64,000 nt of DNA, from positions 138,384 through 202,383 of the forward strand of contig NZ_GL890778.1 of NCBI RefSeq assembly GCF_000211415.1, in the 5' to 3' direction. Source of the DNA: Enterobacter mori LMG 25706 (GTDB lineage Bacteria; Pseudomonadota; Gammaproteobacteria; Enterobacterales; Enterobacteriaceae). Both the position numbers and the translations under genes were made by a program. Positions 10,195 through 19,545 of the stretch are shown in pieces (position 1 is the first letter of the stretch; each line of letters starts with the position of its first letter). Under the pieces are notes generated by a model that was not told where the DNA came from, searched no databases, and saw nothing but the letters and a program-made list of their open reading frames with translations.

Positions 10195-10539
10195 GTGAAT
10201 ACATTACAACTCTCCATTGTCCATCGCTTGCCCCAGAGCTATCGCTGGTCGGCGGGTTTTGCAGGTTCGAAAGTTGAACCGATTCCGCAAAGCGGCGCAG
10301 GGTGCGAGAATTGTCTGGTTGCGCTCAAACTGCTGAGTCCGAGCGACGAAAATGCATGGCCGGTCATGGAGCGCCTCAGTCAGGCGCTGACGGATATCGA
10401 AGTGGATAGCTCCGTGCTGGAATGCGAAGGCGAGCCTTGCCTGTTTGTGAACAGCCAGGATGAATTCGCTGCCACCTGCCGTCTGAAAAACTTCGGCGTG
10501 GCGATTGCCGAGCCTTTCTCTGGTCAATATCCTTTCTGA
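10195..10539 (+). CDS. yejG: YejG family protein
   Basis: YejG is a 114-residue soluble enterobacterial protein of unknown role ([18 protein letters not shown]). It starts with GTG in the run GAACGTGAATAC; a weak purine-rich stretch (GGGGAACGAA) precedes it. Three cysteines (CENC and ALECEG) are seen. It converges on yejF with a 3-base gap and no intervening terminator. A 279-base AT-rich upstream gap (9916-10194) holds the bcr terminator and the presumed promoter, with nothing else recognisable. Confidence 0.9.
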   Translation: MNTLQLSIVHRLPQSYRWSAGFAGSKVEPIPQSGAGCENCLVALKLLSPSDENAWPVMERLSQALTDIEVDSSVLECEGEPCLFVNSQDEFAATCRLKNFGVAIAEPFSGQYPF

Positions 10540-10542
10540 GCG

Positions 10543-12132
10543 CTAGTCTGCTGACAGTAGCTGGCGCGTGTAGCTCTGCGTCGGCGCAGTGAATACGCGC
10601 TGGCACTCTCCCTGTTCGACGACTTCTCCCTGCCGCAACACAATCACCTGATGGCACAACGCCCGCACCACCTGTAAATCGTGGCTGATGAAGATATAGG
10701 CCAGCCGATGCTTCTCCTGTAACCCTTTTAACAGCGTCAGGATCTGCGCCTGTACGGTTCTGTCCAGTGAAGAGGTGGGTTCATCAAGAATGATCAACTC
10801 AGGTTTCAGGATCAGCGCGCGGGCAATCGCGATGCGCTGGCGCTGACCGCCAGAAAATTCCGCAGGATAGCGGTGGCGCGTGGCGGGATCTAATCCCACT
10901 TCAGCCATGACAAGCATCACCTCTTCTTCACGTTGCTGAGCGCTCAGCGTGGGGCGATGAACGCGTAAACCCTCTTCAACAATCTGCAAAATACTCAATC
11001 TTGGGTTAAGCGAGGAGTTGGGATCCTGAAAAACAACCTGCATGCGTGGACGCACGGGCAACATCTGGCGACGGTTCCGGGTGTGAAGCGGCATGCCGTC
11101 AAAGAGGATCTCACCCTGCGAGGCGATTAAGCGCAGCAGCGCCAGACCGGTGGTGCTCTTGCCAGAACCCGACTCACCAACCAGCCCCAGCGATTCACCG
11201 GGACGCAGAGAGAAGCGGATATCTTTCAGAACCGGGTTCCGATCGACAACGCGCCGTAAAATGCCTTTACGAACGGGAAATGAAACGCCCAGCCCCTCAA
11301 CGCGCAGCAGCGGCTCGCTGTCGGCATCCAGGGGAACGGGATCGCCGGAGGGTTCGCTGTTGAGCAGGCGCTGCGTATAGGGGTGTTGAGGTGCCGTCAG
11401 CAGCGAGGCTGCCGTATTCTGCTCAACACATCGTCCGTTTTGCATCACCGCCACGCTGTCAGCCAGCTTTCTTACGATGCCCAGGTTGTGCGTAATAAAC
11501 AGCAGACTCATGTTCAGCTCGTCACGCAGTTCCCGCAACAGCGTCAATATCTGCGCCTGAACCGTCACGTCCAGTGCCGTCGTCGGTTCATCGGCGATCA
11601 GCAGTTCAGGACGCGTCAGCAGCGCCATGGCGATCATCACGCGCTGACGTTCTCCGCCGGAGAGCTGGTGCGGAAAATCGGTCAGCCGTTTGGCGGCATT
11701 GCGAATGCCCGTGCGCTCAAGGCAATCGAGAATTTCACCCCGCGCCGCCTCTTTGCGCATGCCCCGGTGAAGTGACAGCACTTCGTAGAGCTGTTTTTCC
11801 AGCGTATGCAGCGGGTTGAGCGAGACCATCGGCTCCTGAAAAATCATGGCAATCTTATTGCCGCGGATCCCGCGCAGGGTTTGTTCATCCGCATGCAGCA
11901 GCGAACTGCCATGGAACAGAATGTCACCCTGCGGATAGCTGACCGGCGGGGAAGGGAGCAGACGCAGGATGGAGAGGGCCGAAACGCTCTTACCGGAACC
12001 CGATTCCCCCACCAGCGCCAGCGTTTCGCCGCGCTGGATCTGCAGTGACAGATCATTCACCACCGTGCGGGTCTCGCCCTGCTTCGAAAAGGCAATAGAG
12101 AGGTTTTCAATGCTCAGAAGAGGTTGCGTCAT
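10543..12132 (-). CDS. yejF: Peptide ABC importer, fused dual ATPase YejF
   Basis: YejF powers the YejABEF importer, which takes up oligopeptides including microcin C in E. coli. The 529-residue protein is two ABC domains in tandem. The first has Walker A GESGSGKS at residues 42-49 and signature LSGGERQR. The second has Walker A GESGSGKS in the C-terminal half and signature FSGGQRQR. Both carry Walker B (LLIADEP and LIILDEP). The stop of yejE abuts this start with no gap, showing translational coupling as the last gene of yejABEF. Confidence 0.97.
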   Translation of the reverse strand: MTQPLLSIENLSIAFSKQGETRTVVNDLSLQIQRGETLALVGESGSGKSVSALSILRLLPSPPVSYPQGDILFHGSSLLHADEQTLRGIRGNKIAMIFQEPMVSLNPLHTLEKQLYEVLSLHRGMRKEAARGEILDCLERTGIRNAAKRLTDFPHQLSGGERQRVMIAMALLTRPELLIADEPTTALDVTVQAQILTLLRELRDELNMSLLFITHNLGIVRKLADSVAVMQNGRCVEQNTAASLLTAPQHPYTQRLLNSEPSGDPVPLDADSEPLLRVEGLGVSFPVRKGILRRVVDRNPVLKDIRFSLRPGESLGLVGESGSGKSTTGLALLRLIASQGEILFDGMPLHTRNRRQMLPVRPRMQVVFQDPNSSLNPRLSILQIVEEGLRVHRPTLSAQQREEEVMLVMAEVGLDPATRHRYPAEFSGGQRQRIAIARALILKPELIILDEPTSSLDRTVQAQILTLLKGLQEKHRLAYIFISHDLQVVRALCHQVIVLRQGEVVEQGECQRVFTAPTQSYTRQLLSAD

Positions 12133-13158
12133 CTATACCGCCTTGTCGGGATCAAAGGCATCGCGCACGGCTTCGCCAATAAAGATCAGCAGCGAAAGCA
12201 GCACGGCCACTGAGAGAAACGCAGTGATGCCAAGCCACGGCGCCTGAAGATTGTTCTTGCCTTGCAGCAACAGTTCGCCGAGCGATGGCGAGCCGAGCGG
12301 CAGCCCAAAACCAAGGAAATCAAGCGAGGTGAGGGTGGTGATGGAACTGCACAAAATAAAGGGCAGAAAGGTCAGGGTTGCGACCACGGCGTTGGGGAGC
12401 ATATGGCGGAAAATAATCGCCCGATCGCTGACCCCCAGCGCCTGTGCGGCGCGGATATAGTCAAAGTTACGCGTGCGCAGAAATTCCGCGCGCACTACGC
12501 CCACCAGTGCCATCCAGCCAAACAGGACGGTGATCCCCAGCAGCCACCAGAAGCCAGGCTGCACTACGCTGGACAGCAGGATGATCAGAAACAGCGTTGG
12601 CATTCCCGACCAGACTTCAATGATGCGTTGCCCCCAGAGATCGAGCTTTCCGCCGTAATAGCCCTGAACGGCACCCGCAACGACGCCCATGACGCTGGAA
12701 AAGAGCGTCAGCATCAGCCCGAAAAGCAGAGAAATCCGCGTGCCATAGAGAATGCGCGCCAGCACGTCACCGCCGTTCGCGTCGGTTCCCAGCCAGTTCT
12801 GCGCGGAGGGAGGCGAAGGGAAGGGGGTTGAGGTAGCAAAGTTTATGCTATTTGCGCCAAAGCGAATGGGGGCCCAGAGCGCCCAGCCGTGCCTGTCGAT
12901 TTGATCGCGAAGCCACGGATCCTGATATTCAGCCGGGGTCGCAAACGGGCCACCAAAATCACTCTCGCTGTAGTTGTTCAACACAGGCACATACCAGCGG
13001 TCGTTAAAATGCACCAGCAGCGGCTTATCGTTCGCAATCAGCTCGGCGCACATGCTTAAGATAAACAGCACGGCGAAGATCCACAGCGACCAGTAGCCGC
13101 GGCGGTTGTGGCGAAAGCGTGCCCAGCGGGCCTGGTTGACGGGGCTTAAACGCGGCAT
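12133..13158 (-). CDS. yejE: Peptide ABC importer permease YejE
   Basis: YejE is the second permease of the peptide importer (341 residues). A long N-terminal periplasmic insert (about residues 40-130) follows the first helix. The EAA-type loop (RAAQALGVSDRAIIFRHMLPN) marks the site that contacts the ATPase. Its ATG overlaps the yejB stop by one base, and it runs straight into yejF. Confidence 0.96.
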   Translation of the reverse strand: MPRLSPVNQARWARFRHNRRGYWSLWIFAVLFILSMCAELIANDKPLLVHFNDRWYVPVLNNYSESDFGGPFATPAEYQDPWLRDQIDRHGWALWAPIRFGANSINFATSTPFPSPPSAQNWLGTDANGGDVLARILYGTRISLLFGLMLTLFSSVMGVVAGAVQGYYGGKLDLWGQRIIEVWSGMPTLFLIILLSSVVQPGFWWLLGITVLFGWMALVGVVRAEFLRTRNFDYIRAAQALGVSDRAIIFRHMLPNAVVATLTFLPFILCSSITTLTSLDFLGFGLPLGSPSLGELLLQGKNNLQAPWLGITAFLSVAVLLSLLIFIGEAVRDAFDPDKAV

Positions 13159-14252
13159 CAGCGGCCCTCAAAATCGATTCGGGGATCGACCAGCGTATAG
13201 CTGATATCACTGATGATATTCAGCAGCAGGCCAATCAGGGTGAAAATATAGAGTGTGCCAAACATGACCGGGTAATCGCGCGAGACGGTGGCCTCATAGC
13301 CCAGCAGTCCCAGACCGTTCAGGGAGAACATCACCTCTATCAGCAGCGAGCCGGTAAAAAACATACTGATGAAGGTGGCCGGGAATCCGGCAATCACCAG
13401 CAGCATCGCGTTGCGGAAAACATGCTTCCACATGATCTGTTTTTCACCCACGCCCTTTGCGCGCGCGGTGACAACATACTGTTTACGGATTTCATCAAGG
13501 AAGGCGTTTTTGGTCAGCATCGTCAGCGCTGCAAAACCGCCAATGACCGTCGCGAGCACCGGCAGCGTGATGTGCCAGAAATAATCGGTGATTTTTTGAT
13601 ACCACGGCAGGGTGCTGAAATCAGCTGACACCAATCCCCGGAGCGGGAAAATATCGAAATAACTCCCCCCGGCGAAAAAGACGATAAGCAGAACCGCAAA
13701 CAGAAACGCCGGAATCGCATAGCCGATGATGATGAAGGTGCTACTCCAGATATCAAAGCGGCTGCCATTGTAGACCGCTTTTCGAATGCCCAACGGAATG
13801 GAGACCAGATAGATAATCAACGTTCCCCACAGACCAAGGGTGACGGAAACCGGCAGGCTTTGCTTAATTAACGTCAGCACGGATGCGCTGCGAAACAGGC
13901 TATCGCCAAAATCAAAGCGGACGTAATCCCAGAGCATCTTGAAATAACGCTCATGCAGCGGTTTATCAAAGCCGTAGCGATGGGTGATCTCGGCGATCAC
14001 CTCTGGATCCAACCCGCGCCCGCCGCGGTAGTGGCTTTCGCTGATATTACCCACGCCGGTCCTTGCGTGACTCGCGCCCATCCCTTCACCGCCGCCGCCG
14101 GGCATTCCCCCGCTGTGGCCAAATTCCACGGCGGCGATAGCCTGGTCCACCGGTCCGCCAGGGGCAATCTGGACGATGAAAAAGTTAATCGTGATGACGG
14201 CCCACAGCGTCGGGATAACCAGCAGCAAGCGGCGGATCAGATAAGCACCCAT
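13158..14252 (-). CDS. yejB: Peptide ABC importer permease YejB
   Basis: YejB is the DppB/OppB-type permease of the importer (364 residues). The first helix ([20 protein letters not shown]) is followed by a glycine-rich periplasmic loop (about residues 45-75, including PGGGGEGMG). The EAA loop is [19 protein letters not shown]. It lies 9 bases after yejA in the yejABEF order known from E. coli. Confidence 0.96.
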   Translation of the reverse strand: MGAYLIRRLLLVIPTLWAVITINFFIVQIAPGGPVDQAIAAVEFGHSGGMPGGGGEGMGASHARTGVGNISESHYRGGRGLDPEVIAEITHRYGFDKPLHERYFKMLWDYVRFDFGDSLFRSASVLTLIKQSLPVSVTLGLWGTLIIYLVSIPLGIRKAVYNGSRFDIWSSTFIIIGYAIPAFLFAVLLIVFFAGGSYFDIFPLRGLVSADFSTLPWYQKITDYFWHITLPVLATVIGGFAALTMLTKNAFLDEIRKQYVVTARAKGVGEKQIMWKHVFRNAMLLVIAGFPATFISMFFTGSLLIEVMFSLNGLGLLGYEATVSRDYPVMFGTLYIFTLIGLLLNIISDISYTLVDPRIDFEGR

Positions 14253-14261
14253 TGTTATTCC

Positions 14262-16067
14262 TTAACGCCGCTCTGCGGGCAGTTTGGCGGCTTTGTTCAC
14301 GTCATACCACCAGGTATCGAAACCCAGCGTATAGACAGGGCGTACAGAGGGCAGCGAGAATTTGTCCCAACGGGCAAGGCGATCTTCGCCCATGTACCAC
14401 ATTGGCAGCATGTAGTAGTTCCAGGTTAACACCCTGTCAAGCGCGCGGCCAAGCGGAAGCAATTTTTCTTTATCGCCCTGCGCGGCCACGATTTTCTCAA
14501 TCAGCGCGTCGATCGCCGGGCTCTTAACGCCGGGGGCATTGTAGGAGGAGTTTATATAGCTGGAGGCCCATGAAATTTGCAAATCGCCGCTGGGCCACGG
14601 CTGCGCGGCCCACAGGCTCTGCATCATATCGTAATCCCGGCTGCGCTTGCGGTTGGTGAGCTGAGCGATATCCACCTGGCGGATATTCAGAGTAATCCCC
14701 AGCCGGGCGAGATTCTGCTTAAACGGCAGTACCCACTGGTCATTTGCCCCTGAAGCGAGCAGGAGCTCGAAACTCAGCGGTTTGCCCGTTTGCACATTCA
14801 CCCGTTTTTGATTTTTCAGGTGCCATCCCGCCTCATCCAGCAGCGCGCTGGCTTTCAGAAGGTTGTCACGGTCAAAACCCTTACCGTCGGATTTAGGCGG
14901 TTCAAACACGCTCGTAAACACTTTTGGCGGGAGTTCCGCCTTCAGCGGAGCCAGCAAGACCAGCTCATCGGCATCAGGATAGTCACGAGCGGCATATTCA
15001 GTGTTCTGGAAATAGCTGTTAGCGCGGCTGTAGGCGCCGTAAAACAGCGCCTTGTTCATCCACTCGAAATCGAACGCCAGGGTAATCGCCTCGCGCACCC
15101 GACGGTCGCTGAATACCGGGCGCTGGATGTTAAACGCCAGCCAGCGGGTATCCTGGGCCGATTCATTTTTATGCTCGTCTTTAACGATGTAACCGTTGGC
15201 AAAGTTTTTCCCGATATAGCGCGTAGCCCAGTTTTTGGCACTGCTCTCCACGCGCAAATCAAACGCACCCGCCTTGAACGCCTCAAACGCCACGTTATCG
15301 TCAAGGTAATAATCATAGCGAAGGGTGTCAAAGTTCCAGCGGCCACGGTTTACCGGAAGATTTGCAGCCCAGTAATCTTTGACCCGGGAATAGACCACAT
15401 ACTGCCCCATTCGCCAGTCGGTAATGCGATACGGACCACCCGCCAGCGGCGGTGTGGAGAGCGGGTCGCTCAGCTTGTGGTTTTTCCAGAAGGACTCAGG
15501 CATGACGGGCAAGGAGAACAGGCTCAGCATATTCTCTTTGTTTGGTTCGCTCAGTTCGATACGCACGGTCAGCGGGGCGATAGCTTTCACGGTGGTGCCT
15601 TTGTACACCAGACGGAACTGCGGGACCCCTTCTGTCATAAACTTGTGAAATGTGAAGGCCACGTCGCGGGCGCTAACCGGCGTGCCATCATGAAAACGCG
15701 CCTGCGGGTTGAGTGAAATTTCGGCCCATGCGAAGTTATCCGCGTACCGTACGTTTTCCGCCACCAGCGGGTAGTAGCTGCCCGGCTCATCGTCTGACGT
15801 CACAAACAGCGTGTCATAGAGGGACTCCGTACGCGCCGCCGCCACGCCGCGCAGGGCAAAGCGGTTGAAGTTATCGAAGGTGCCCGTGGCCGAGAGCGTC
15901 ACGTTTCCGCCTTTAGGCGCGGCGGGGTTGACGTAATCGTAGTGGGTAAAATTAACCGCGCATTTAGGTTCGCCAATCACCGCGAATGCCGTGCTCTCTT
16001 TGATGGTCTGCGCCTGGCTGGACAGGCTCACCACTGCCATTAACATCACTACGACGCGCATAAACAT
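14262..16067 (-). CDS. yejA: Peptide-binding protein YejA of the ABC importer
   Basis: YejA is the periplasmic solute-binding protein of the importer (601 residues, SBP family 5). A signal peptide (about residues 1-19, ending SSQAQ) precedes the mature domain. Family marks are YDTLFVTSDDEPGSYYPL near residue 84 and SAQDTRWLAFNIQRPVFSDRRVREA in the middle. It is first in the yejABEF operon. The 64-base gap to rtn shows no terminator, so read-through from rtn is possible. Confidence 0.97.
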   Translation of the reverse strand: MFMRVVVMLMAVVSLSSQAQTIKESTAFAVIGEPKCAVNFTHYDYVNPAAPKGGNVTLSATGTFDNFNRFALRGVAAARTESLYDTLFVTSDDEPGSYYPLVAENVRYADNFAWAEISLNPQARFHDGTPVSARDVAFTFHKFMTEGVPQFRLVYKGTTVKAIAPLTVRIELSEPNKENMLSLFSLPVMPESFWKNHKLSDPLSTPPLAGGPYRITDWRMGQYVVYSRVKDYWAANLPVNRGRWNFDTLRYDYYLDDNVAFEAFKAGAFDLRVESSAKNWATRYIGKNFANGYIVKDEHKNESAQDTRWLAFNIQRPVFSDRRVREAITLAFDFEWMNKALFYGAYSRANSYFQNTEYAARDYPDADELVLLAPLKAELPPKVFTSVFEPPKSDGKGFDRDNLLKASALLDEAGWHLKNQKRVNVQTGKPLSFELLLASGANDQWVLPFKQNLARLGITLNIRQVDIAQLTNRKRSRDYDMMQSLWAAQPWPSGDLQISWASSYINSSYNAPGVKSPAIDALIEKIVAAQGDKEKLLPLGRALDRVLTWNYYMLPMWYMGEDRLARWDKFSLPSVRPVYTLGFDTWWYDVNKAAKLPAERR

Positions 16068-16131
16068 CTCGTGGCGGATCCTTCGTTCACATTAAAACTG
16101 AATAATAAGTGACGTCGCCGCCATTGTGAAA

Positions 16132-17685
16132 TTATTCACCGGACATCATATTGGGTTGCCATGTGCGAAACTGCGCCAGCGGCATAGGGCGGCTGATCCA
16201 GTATCCCTGCAGGAAGTTAACGCCATGCTCGCGCAGCCAGGCCGCCTGCTCGGGCGTTTCCACCCCTTCGGCGACGGTGGACATGTTCAGTCGCCTTGCG
16301 AGGGTCAATACGGCATCAAGTACGGGCGAAGTAACGGTTTCGGTTCCAATGGCATTGACAAAACCCCGGTCGATTTTGATGTAGTCCATTGTGAAATGCT
16401 CGAGATAAATCAGGGCACTGTGGCCGGTCCCGAAATCATCAATCGCGATTTCAAAGCCTTCATTGTGCAGCCATTCAAAAAGCTGGTTGGCCTCGCGCTG
16501 ATTAATCATGTCGCGCTCGGTGATTTCCAGTACCGTCTGGAAATGATCGGGCGGCAGCGAGGCGTTGAAGCGTTGCATATCTTCTTTAAAACTCTCCGCA
16601 TGCAAATGCCCTGGCGCAATGTTTATCCCCAGCTTGGCTCCCGCAGGCAATACGCTTTGTAATACCGGTGCGTCACGAATAATGAGATCAAAAAGATGCA
16701 GCGTCAGAGGAACAATCAGCTTTTGCGCTTCAGCAAAGTTAATAAACGCATCCGGTGGGATTTCGCCCATCGTCGGGTGCTTCCAGCGCATCAGGACTTC
16801 CACACCGCGCATTTTAAGCTCTTTAGCATCGACCACGGGCTGATACACCACATAGAACTGATTGTGCTTAATCGCGGTTAAAATTTCCTTACCCGGATTC
16901 AGACGTATGGTCAGGATATAAAAATTGAGCGTTCCGGCGGCTATGCCGCACACCAGCCCGAAGAAGAGGGCGAAGAGGATTTCATCGCTGGTCCAGGCTT
17001 CGGCATAAATCTTGATCGTCAGAGGAATGTCTTTCAGCGCGGCGGTGCGGGCGGCGTGTTCATGGAGATCTTCCGCCTTAACCAGCGTGCTGGACATTGT
17101 CGACAACGCGTTGTCGCCAATGATGATGGCAATACCCGCGAACTCGTCCTGACGCGCGGCATAGAGCAGGTACGGTGTCAGATTGAGATTCACCGAGGTA
17201 AAGACGCCGCCGTCCTTAACCAACGGATTACGGTACCAGATGGCAATGGCCGGTTTATTCGGCAGCATGGGCGTGCCGGACAGCAGGGCAATATCGATCG
17301 GTTTGTTGATGTGCAGCTCGGGTATAAGCGCTTCCATCGGGGAATTCATCGACCCTGTGGCGGAAGAGCAGAACGCTATTTTGTCTCTGACCAGCAGGAA
17401 GGCGCGCACATTAATACTGAAGGCAGCGCGTGAAGTCAGTTCAGCGTTAACCTCATGGCAATTGTTCAGCGTAAGCGGCTGGAGGAGATCGATAGACTCT
17501 TTTAGCTCTCCGAAGTAGCTCTCCATGTAGATGCTCACATCTTCAATCAGAGTATCGAATCTGACTTCCCGCTTGTGGTAACTCCAGAAAAACTGCAATG
17601 AGCCCAGGAGCAGGGCGACAAAGAGCCCTGTGACAATACTGAGAAACAGTATCTTGCGATGACTGGAAAAGTAGCGGGTGAACAT
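16132..17685 (-). CDS. rtn: Cyclic-di-GMP phosphodiesterase, CSS-EAL type
   Basis: Rtn (PdeN) hydrolyses c-di-GMP. The 517-residue protein has two membrane helices (about 10-32 and 235-260) around a periplasmic CSS domain. That domain contains the redox-type CSS triplet (FCSSATG) and a partner cysteine in NNCHEV. The cytoplasmic EAL domain follows with EVLMRW at the EAL position, EITERD, IDDFGTGHSA and VAEGVET, so the catalytic residues look complete. I start it at MFTRYF, matching E. coli. A start 17 codons upstream would begin inside the mepS terminator region. Loss of periplasmic disulfide formation activates such proteins in E. coli. Confidence 0.95.
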   Translation of the reverse strand: MFTRYFSSHRKILFLSIVTGLFVALLLGSLQFFWSYHKREVRFDTLIEDVSIYMESYFGELKESIDLLQPLTLNNCHEVNAELTSRAAFSINVRAFLLVRDKIAFCSSATGSMNSPMEALIPELHINKPIDIALLSGTPMLPNKPAIAIWYRNPLVKDGGVFTSVNLNLTPYLLYAARQDEFAGIAIIIGDNALSTMSSTLVKAEDLHEHAARTAALKDIPLTIKIYAEAWTSDEILFALFFGLVCGIAAGTLNFYILTIRLNPGKEILTAIKHNQFYVVYQPVVDAKELKMRGVEVLMRWKHPTMGEIPPDAFINFAEAQKLIVPLTLHLFDLIIRDAPVLQSVLPAGAKLGINIAPGHLHAESFKEDMQRFNASLPPDHFQTVLEITERDMINQREANQLFEWLHNEGFEIAIDDFGTGHSALIYLEHFTMDYIKIDRGFVNAIGTETVTSPVLDAVLTLARRLNMSTVAEGVETPEQAAWLREHGVNFLQGYWISRPMPLAQFRTWQPNMMSGE

Positions 17686-17734
17686 AGAGATCGTGATTCC
17701 TGAGTAGCCGCTGAATGTATTCAGTGTAACGGGC

Positions 17735-17768
17735 AAAAAAAAACACCGCCGAAGCAGTGCTTTTTTTT
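17735..17768 (-). terminator. Terminator between mepS and rtn
   Basis: On the minus strand an A-tract leads into the stem GCACTGC/GCGGTGT with a TTCG loop, followed by nine T residues. It ends mepS transcription. The flanking tracts make it look bidirectional. Confidence 0.9.
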
Positions 17769-17812
17769 ATTATATCGCCAGCCAAGGGATAACCAACGAT
17801 ACAATCATCATA

Positions 17813-18382
17813 TTAACTGCGGGTCAATACACGGCGCGCTTCGTTGTAGCGCTTCTTCCAGTACGGTTCATTCATGCTGGAAATGGTCACACCGCTGCTG
17901 GTGGAAGCATGAACGAACTGGTCGTTGCCAATGTAGATGCCAACATGTCGACCCGTAGAACCCGCACGGAACAGAACTAAATCACCGGTACGCAGTTTGG
18001 AACGTGAAATCGACTTGCCCGTCTCCTGCTGTTCATAGGTTGAACGCGGAAGATCTAACCCAAATTGTTCACGGAAGGTTCGTTGTACGAAACTGGAACA
18101 ATCAATGCCTTTTTTCGTGCTGCCACCAAGACGATAACGCACGCCTTTCCAGTCAGCATACTGGTCCATAATACGGGACTTCACGTCCAGATTACGCACC
18201 ATATTCTCAAATTCATCCTGAGAGGCTTGCAGTGACGAGGAATCTTCTGTTCCCACAACACGCGTCTCAGGATGCATATTCTTAGCGGTGTTCGATGTAC
18301 TACATGCCGAAAGCAGAACCGCTACTGCTATCGCCGGGATCCCCCGCATGAAATATCTCAAAATCGGTTGAGATTTGACCAT
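17813..18382 (-). CDS. mepS: Murein DD-endopeptidase lipoprotein
   Basis: MepS (Spr) cleaves D-Ala-mDAP cross-links to allow peptidoglycan growth and is kept in check by NlpI-Prc proteolysis. The lipobox LLSAC puts the lipidated cysteine at residue 27. The NlpC/P60 domain shows catalytic Cys95 (DCSSFV), His146 (GRHVGIY) and His158 (FVHAS). The product is 189 residues, one more than E. coli. It stands alone, with a terminator after it and a 434-base non-coding gap upstream that holds a Fur-like site. Confidence 0.97.
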   Translation of the reverse strand: MVKSQPILRYFMRGIPAIAVAVLLSACSTSNTAKNMHPETRVVGTEDSSSLQASQDEFENMVRNLDVKSRIMDQYADWKGVRYRLGGSTKKGIDCSSFVQRTFREQFGLDLPRSTYEQQETGKSISRSKLRTGDLVLFRAGSTGRHVGIYIGNDQFVHASTSSGVTISSMNEPYWKKRYNEARRVLTRS

Positions 18383-18816
18383 TTTGTTTATTTTCCCTTG
18401 AAGTCCTTAACGATAAATATCGTTATAAAAATGCCAAACGTGACGAGACTAATTAGCTGTTCACATTGAGACAATTCTTTCTGGTCAGATTTGTGGCGCA
18501 GTGCACAAATTTATTCACCATGATAATAATTATCTCAGTGGGGCAAAACGAGTTCGAGATTAACCGATTGCAAGGGGCATTGCGAGCAAAAAAGTCCGAT
18601 TTTTTATAAGAAATTGTGATACCGAGAGTAAAAAAACGTAAATGCCCCAAAATGCCGTCAGAAGCGGCTCCAACTCAGGCAATTGCTTCATTTTCAACAT
18701 GAATGAGATGACAAGAATATGACGGCGCGGGGCAATTGAAGAGAGGGGACTATCAGGGAACGAAATGATCCCCGATAGTTTGCGTTAATTACGATTGGTT
18801 ATTTGTTTAGAACTTG
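18383..18816. other. 434-base non-coding gap between lpxT and mepS
   Basis: No convincing gene lies here. Reading frames in the gap lack ribosome sites and resemble nothing known. It holds the mepS leader and promoter (next to 18382), a Fur-like box at 18521-18535, and an imperfect hairpin at 18749-18779 (ACTATCaGGG with CCCcGATAGT) 38 bases past the lpxT stop. A small RNA could fit, but no intrinsic terminator with a clean T-run supports one. Confidence 0.5.
18521..18535. promoter_or_regulatory. Fur-like box upstream of mepS
   Basis: The sequence TGATAATAATTATCT matches the 7-1-7 Fur core TGATAAT-N-ATTATCA at 13 of 14 positions. That is better than the box in front of cirA in this window. 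It lies 139 bases upstream of the mepS start. Whether it controls mepS or an unseen transcript is not shown by the sequence. Confidence 0.55.
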
Positions 18817-19524
18817 TTACTTATCGCCAGGCAAGTAACGATTAAAAATGGCTATTAATCGATCGCTTAACGGCGTCATCAGCACCCATGGCAAACCAAT
18901 CAGCACCGCAGAGAGCGAACCCACAACAATATCCGTCAGCCAGTGAGCGCCGATCATGACGCGCGGGAAAGCAAACACGACCACAATTACCAGCGCCGTC
19001 GCAAAGGCTTTTTTGCCAAAATAGCGCAGCATGAATGCTGAAAAAATAAGCAGCATCATACCGTGATCGCCGGGGAAACTGTCCTTAGACGCATCTTTAG
19101 TCGGGATATGCAGTAATTCGCTGACGCGGTGAATATCCGGGAAATAGAGCGAAGGACTTGCGCGTTTTACCGGCATCAAATGTTGCGCCAGCTGGTTAAT
19201 CACTACCGCAGTCAGCAGCATGACCAAGCCTGTGAGCACTATGCGGCGACGTCCTGTTTTATCTTCTTTCAGCCAGAAAGAGAGCATCAGGCAGCCCATG
19301 GCCAGCAGTGAACAGCCGTCGAAGGCGCGATTGTTGGTAATCGCGACCAGCCACAGGAAGGTTTCACTCTTCACCAGCGCCTGGTTGAAGAAGTGGAAAA
19401 TACCGGAATCCAGCGGGAACCAGAAACCATGGTTCACCGGCAGATACCAGGATAAAAAGAGTGCCAGACCGGCAGCATTCAGCAGCAGTATTAAGGGAAA
19501 TCGAGTCGTCATAACGTTCAGCAT
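18817..19524 (-). CDS. lpxT: Kdo2-lipid A phosphotransferase
   Basis: LpxT (YeiU) transfers phosphate from undecaprenyl diphosphate to the 1-position of lipid A on the periplasmic face. The 235-residue PAP2-family protein has six predicted membrane segments. The three PAP2 signatures are KRASPS, SFPGDHG and RVMIGAHWLTD. It lies 21 bases downstream of yeiR and is probably cotranscribed with it. Length and sequence match E. coli. Confidence 0.95.
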   Translation of the reverse strand: MLNVMTTRFPLILLLNAAGLALFLSWYLPVNHGFWFPLDSGIFHFFNQALVKSETFLWLVAITNNRAFDGCSLLAMGCLMLSFWLKEDKTGRRRIVLTGLVMLLTAVVINQLAQHLMPVKRASPSLYFPDIHRVSELLHIPTKDASKDSFPGDHGMMLLIFSAFMLRYFGKKAFATALVIVVVFAFPRVMIGAHWLTDIVVGSLSAVLIGLPWVLMTPLSDRLIAIFNRYLPGDK

Positions 19525-19545
19525 CGTTTGAAATCTGGGGCAACG

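Noticed and set aside
18453..18650. A 65-codon frame in the mepS-lpxT gap
   Set aside because: There is no ribosome site, an odd composition, and it covers the Fur-like box; not enough to call a gene.
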